From contig JAURVB010003522.1 of NCBI GenBank assembly GCA_033002965.1, forward strand, positions 186,001-250,000: a DNA stretch of 64,000 bases, given 5' to 3'. Positions 59,999 through 64,000 of this stretch are shown here, piece after piece (the first letter of the stretch is position 1; each line of letters opens with the position of its first letter). A program made the position numbers and the translations under genes. This stretch comes from Piper betle (taxonomy: Eukaryota > Streptophyta > Magnoliopsida > Piperales > Piperaceae). The notes below the pieces were generated by a model. That model did no database searches, had not been told where the DNA came from, and was given only the letters and a program-made list of their open reading frames with translations.

Positions 59999-60251
59999 TG
60001 ACTAAGGTGGAACATTCTCTCCTGCTCTTGCATTATCTTTAGTCATGATTAGTTCTTTCAAGTAAGCCGTTGTTTTCCTCATGTTGCTCAATGTCTATTC
60101 TATTTTCAGATATTGTTCTTCAAGTGGTTTGTTAGATGAGCTGGTAATCGACCAAAGTAATTAACCTGAAAATAAAAAGACAACATGTAGAGAAGAATAA
60201 GAAAAAGTCTAGACAACTAGTGTAATTACCTTAACTGAGAAATAAAATTAG

Positions 60252-60269
60252 TCCCTGACAACGGTGCTA
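60252..60269 (-). other. Primer-binding site, Asp-tRNA type, Athila-like
   Basis: The minus strand reads TAGCACCGTTGTCAGGGA, close to the TGGCGCCGTTG(T/C)CGGGGA sequence used by Athila-type elements. It lies upstream of the gag fragment with the LTR beyond it, giving the expected order. Confidence 0.78.
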
Positions 60270-61773
60270 AAAACTTACTAATTTAATGAATGTGGTAAAT
60301 GTACTAGTTGTAATCCAATAATAAAGTAGTGAGTAAAATATCGTTCCTACAGAGACTATCTATTTACTCAAATTAGAAATATTAAACTAAACTATCTAAA
60401 ACAAGGAAAAATGAGTTTTATAATTTTTTATCTAAACTAAACTTATCATCTTAAATTAAATCTAATTTAAATCAAAATAGAGTTTATTCTAAAGTCTAAA
60501 TTTTTCTTAGTATGCAAAAGCCATGCAAGAGAATTGAATCCCCTTAAACCAATCAATCATCAAAATAATTATAATCATGAAATTAATTATTACACTTCAT
60601 GAAAAGTAGAACTCATATTATATAACTACCCCTTTCAGTGCACTAATTAGCTATATTAAATCTTCTTAATGTTGGATACCCATTTCAGTACACTACCCTT
60701 CATTAATTTAATTTTATTTGCATTAAGCTTTATGAATTCCTTACACTTAAACCCCCCTTTTCGTGCACGATTTAAACAAACCCCCGTAAACTTCCTACAA
60801 CTCCTAACCAAGACACTTGTATTTAATTTATGGATGTATCTTGTAGATTCCCCCCCAAAGAGTAGAATTAATTCATCATTCAATTAATTATTTCAAACAT
60901 AATTTCTCTCTAAGACCTCACTATGATTCAGTAATTAACCAAATAAATGAAAGCATTAAACATAACAAAATATAACTCTCATGAAGAAAATAATAATTAA
61001 AATCAAATTAATATAACTATTAAGTCATTAATTTAAGGTTCATCTCCTCTCTGGCATAATTAAATCGATTCCATAAGATAAGGAAATAAAACTATAATTT
61101 GAAAATTTTATAACAATATTGCAATAAACCACAAAGAATAAAAAACTCTTATGATCCAATCTTTAAAAGTAACTCTCTTCTTCTTTTCTTCAATCTTCAA
61201 TCTATTCCTTAATAATTTGCTTTGAGAAGACCCAAACCCTTGTAAAGAGCCTCCAAAAGTACTAATATTACATGTGAAAAACTCTCTTAATTTTGAGCAT
61301 TAATAACTTTTTTGAAGTTGGAAGTATTATGATTTTCTTTCTTAAGTCGGTTGTTCACTTTTGTAATTATCCAAAACTTTTCCGCATGAGTGCCGTAACA
61401 CTCACTTATTCCCCCCTTCTATCACTTCATTGTAGCAACACTCTATCCTGAGGAATCTAGTGTTGTGACACTCAATTATTCATAATTTCTCTATCCATGA
61501 ATGCTGCGTCACTCACTTACTGAGACTTTCAGTGTCGTAGTACTGGCCTGCTAATTGGCATTTTTCATTCCTTTTGCCCGATTAGCCACTATCTTCTCAG
61601 TTTATTCGATCATCATTGAATCTCCTTCAAGACAATAAAATAAATTAATAAGCTAATATAATACCAAAATTAACTAAATCAAAATATAAATTAAAAATCA
61701 TCTAAACTACTCAAACCTATCTAGAAAGTCAATAAAAGTATGCAAAATTATATAACACTAAACACAATTAAGC

Positions 61774-61812
<39 letters not shown>

Positions 61813-61817
61813 TAACA
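60270..61817 (-). mobile_element. 5' LTR and leader edge of the Athila-like element
   Basis: AT-rich sequence from the primer-binding site to TCTAACA at 61811-61817 (TGTTAGA on the minus strand), about 1.5 kb, the usual length for this class. Its end next to the primer-binding site lacks a clear CA, so the boundary is approximate. A (TA)n run occupies about 61778-61810. Confidence 0.6.
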
Positions 61818-62657
61818 CATATGAGCATGCTCTTTTATAATTTTTACTAAATTTCTAAACGAAAATTTAATAATATCTATACAGTTCAAAATTTTATCTT
61901 TTAGATAAATGCTTTTGAGTTAATTTTTAACTTTAAGTCTGAGTCGAGTTTCATTTCAAGTTTCAATCCACTTTAAACAACCTCACCCACATGTTTTTTG
62001 AAATCAACTATCTACTCAGTTTGAATTATGATGCCAAAGAATCTCTCAACAAATTATTAAAAAAGAGGAATTTGTTTTCTTTCGAATTAAAAATGCGGTG
62101 TTTTTTTGAAACAAAAGAAACGAGGAATATGCTGATCAGTAGTAAACAGCAGGTTTACTGCCATGTCTCGTTCCGACTTGTGTAACCGTCTAACAACCCC
62201 CACATGCCGGTCGTCTAAATGCTGGGTGATGCGCAACGCGGACCACACTGCGTTCCATATTAGAAGGCACACATGGAGTGACCGGCGAAAGTAAGCTGCC
62301 AAATAAATGCAAATGTTTGCCTTAGGCACAACATAAAAGCGACCAGATCGAACAACGACAGTGAGACCAGCACACTGCCTGTGCCATATATGGTGCAACT
62401 TTATCATATTTTGTTCATTAATACACTGGTCAATTTAATGAATAGGTTGATGAGGTGTAATAATTGACGGTTCCACTCAAAAGGAAATTTTTTAAAGACA
62501 TAAAAAGTCATTTCACTATACAATACATAGGAACTACTGAGATTTCAATCCAAGCAAAGAATACCTTCTGACAACATCCATAGTATTTTTATCTTGACAC
62601 TATCCATCCAAAATGGTATCCAATATAGTACATTGTTTAACATGGATGAACTGTTTG
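61818..62657. other. Intergenic DNA beside the transmembrane pseudogene
   Basis: No coding similarity. The last few hundred bases would have been the 3' untranslated region of the minus-strand gene at 62658. Confidence 0.5.
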
Positions 62658-64000
62658 TTATACTTGTCGTCTCGCTTTGGCATAGATAACCCAAAAGATC
62701 AAAGAAAGCATCACCGAAGTTGCGACCATGACCAAGCCGATGTATATTCGTTTGCTGTGCTTCTTGCGGCCTGGACAGTTGTCATTGGATATTGCGTCAA
62801 ATGTGTCTCTCACAAATGTGCAATCTGATCGTTCAACCAGAAACGGACTGTATTGGTAGAAACCAGAACGGACAGTTGTAGCCGCAGTCATCTGATTGTA
62901 CAAGTCTGGGGTGAGACGGCGTTGGTTCACACACATTCCTTTGGACGAAACATTGCAACATGGTCTTTCCATACCTGCATTTAGGGATGTAAAATTATAA
63001 ATTAAAATGACAGAAAATGATATCAAAATTCTTTACCGAATAAATAAATAGGTTACACAAAGAGTAAAATTTATAGAATCAATTTTAAATAATAAAGTAA
63101 TGGCATAAGGCAATACTGTAATTATTTTATTGATGTACCTAAAAATATTTGATAATTTTACTTAAAATATTAAAATTTTAGTAATAAATCTCAGTTTAAT
63201 AATCAACTTCATTAATTTAATTATCCTAATCTCATTTAGAATTAAATATTCAATTTTAATTTTTAAAATCTATTTATAAAATTAAATTTTAATTTGTGAT
63301 ATTGATTTAAAATATTATACGTGCAAGTGGTGAAAAATTAAGCATATTTTAACCGTTTCACAATTGGTGAAACGGTAAAATAGGTAGGGGTAGTCTTTGA
63401 AAATGGTTAAATATATAGGTTAATAGTCACAAACTCAGTTAACGGTTAAAGTAAAAGCCACTAACCAATTGGTAACCTAAATGGTTACAGTCCTACCTGC
63501 ATTTACATTGTGGTTAGAATTGAGGTTTTGATCTACCTTATAGATGTGATCTCTTAATCAAATATTCATTGCATGAAAACAAGAGAAGGCCAACACTGAA
63601 TAGAACAATGGAGACTTGGAGACTAATGTTTGGTATGTAAAAGTATGCTTACTAACCTTAGATGCATTACTGAAATCAACTTCACCGGTCGAGCACGTTC
63701 GATCAGTCAAGTCGGCATTGTAAGGATCGCACAGGACGGGTACCAGCGGGCCGGACAGGTTGAAATAGAGGGGGCGGCAAAGGGGGATAGTTCCCATTTG
63801 AGACGTTCGTAATAACCTGGTTAACGACTTTGATAAGAGATGATGCAACTTCCTTGTTCGGGTACAAGGATGTGTTTGTAGTTTCTGCATCCAGACATGG
63901 AAGAATCTCATCTTAAGCAGTATGGGATGAAGTTTTGGGCCCAATCATCCATGGCAACGCATGTGTCTGCGGATACACTGTCATGTTCAATGAATAGGAA
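62658..64000 (-). pseudogene. Plant multi-pass/transmembrane protein gene, decayed, 5' end off window
   Basis: Exon at 62658-62974 reads NVSSKGMCVNQRRLTP, YNQMTAATTVRSGFYQYSPF, ERSDCTFVRDTF and CPG, then one membrane helix (IYIGLVMVATSVMLSLIFWV) and a basic end. Exon at 63657 to beyond 64000 reads DTCVAMDDWAQN, DEILPCLD, NKEVASSLIKVVNQVITNVS and YFNLSGPLVPVLCDPY. These match a land-plant family of about 540-residue membrane proteins related to Arabidopsis At2g12400; its biochemical role is not established. The intron (62975-63656) keeps GT...AG. Frameshifts near 63935, 63780 and 62960 and a stop at 63914-63916 make this copy non-functional, unless these are sequencing errors. Confidence 0.82.

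Overview
The window is nuclear DNA of a seed plant, most likely an angiosperm. Two gene families seen here (a short SAM-domain protein and a serine-rich protein with a conserved C-M-C-S-P-T-T-H core) are land-plant families. The remainder is nested plant transposable elements: Ty3/gypsy chromovirus-like elements with LTRs of about 3 kb, TRIMs, an Athila-like element, a Ty1/copia element and hAT transposons. There is no operon structure and no bacterial or organellar gene set. The species cannot be named from the sequence alone.

Only three loci look like host genes. A complete single-exon SAM-domain gene lies on + at 3010-3597. A single-exon serine-rich protein gene lies on - at 38529-39098 and has a frame slip near its C terminus. 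A decayed two-exon fragment of a plant transmembrane-protein gene lies on - at 62658-64000 and runs off the right edge. About 35 kb and 23 kb of mostly transposon DNA separate them.

Layout. 1-1745: partial minus-strand long LTR. 1746-4744: SAM gene and its flanks. 4745-8298: MITE remnant, (TA)n, GC-skewed repeat debris and the edge of an old non-autonomous retrotransposon. 8307-13576: hAT element with an 8-bp target duplication, containing its own nested MITE. 13616-16816: solo LTR. 16980-29429: dead chromovirus whose gag holds a tandem TRIM array and whose integrase holds a solo LTR. 29430-34670: copia 3' half split by a 3.5-kb solo LTR. 34671-39738: low-copy-looking DNA with the serine-rich gene. 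39739-43877: minus LTR split by a plus LTR. 43878-46492: no gene seen. 46493-56606: TRIM-like repeat split by a complete 9.5-kb LTR element (46824-56302) with PBS, PPT and perfect TSD but no recognised protein. 56607-61817: Athila-like gag, PBS and LTR, with gag split by a TRIM that is itself split by a solo LTR. 61818-64000: intergenic DNA and the transmembrane pseudogene.

The main value of the window is this readable nesting. For ten insertions both ends and the flanking target duplication (eight perfect, or four of five bases in the rest) can be read directly, and for several the interrupted host sequence reads through once the insert is ignored. The least conventional signal is a GC-rich, partly open segment inside the sense strand of the roughly 3-kb LTR family, recurring in at least four copies. 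Elements were recognised by eye, so percentages are not given unless counted.
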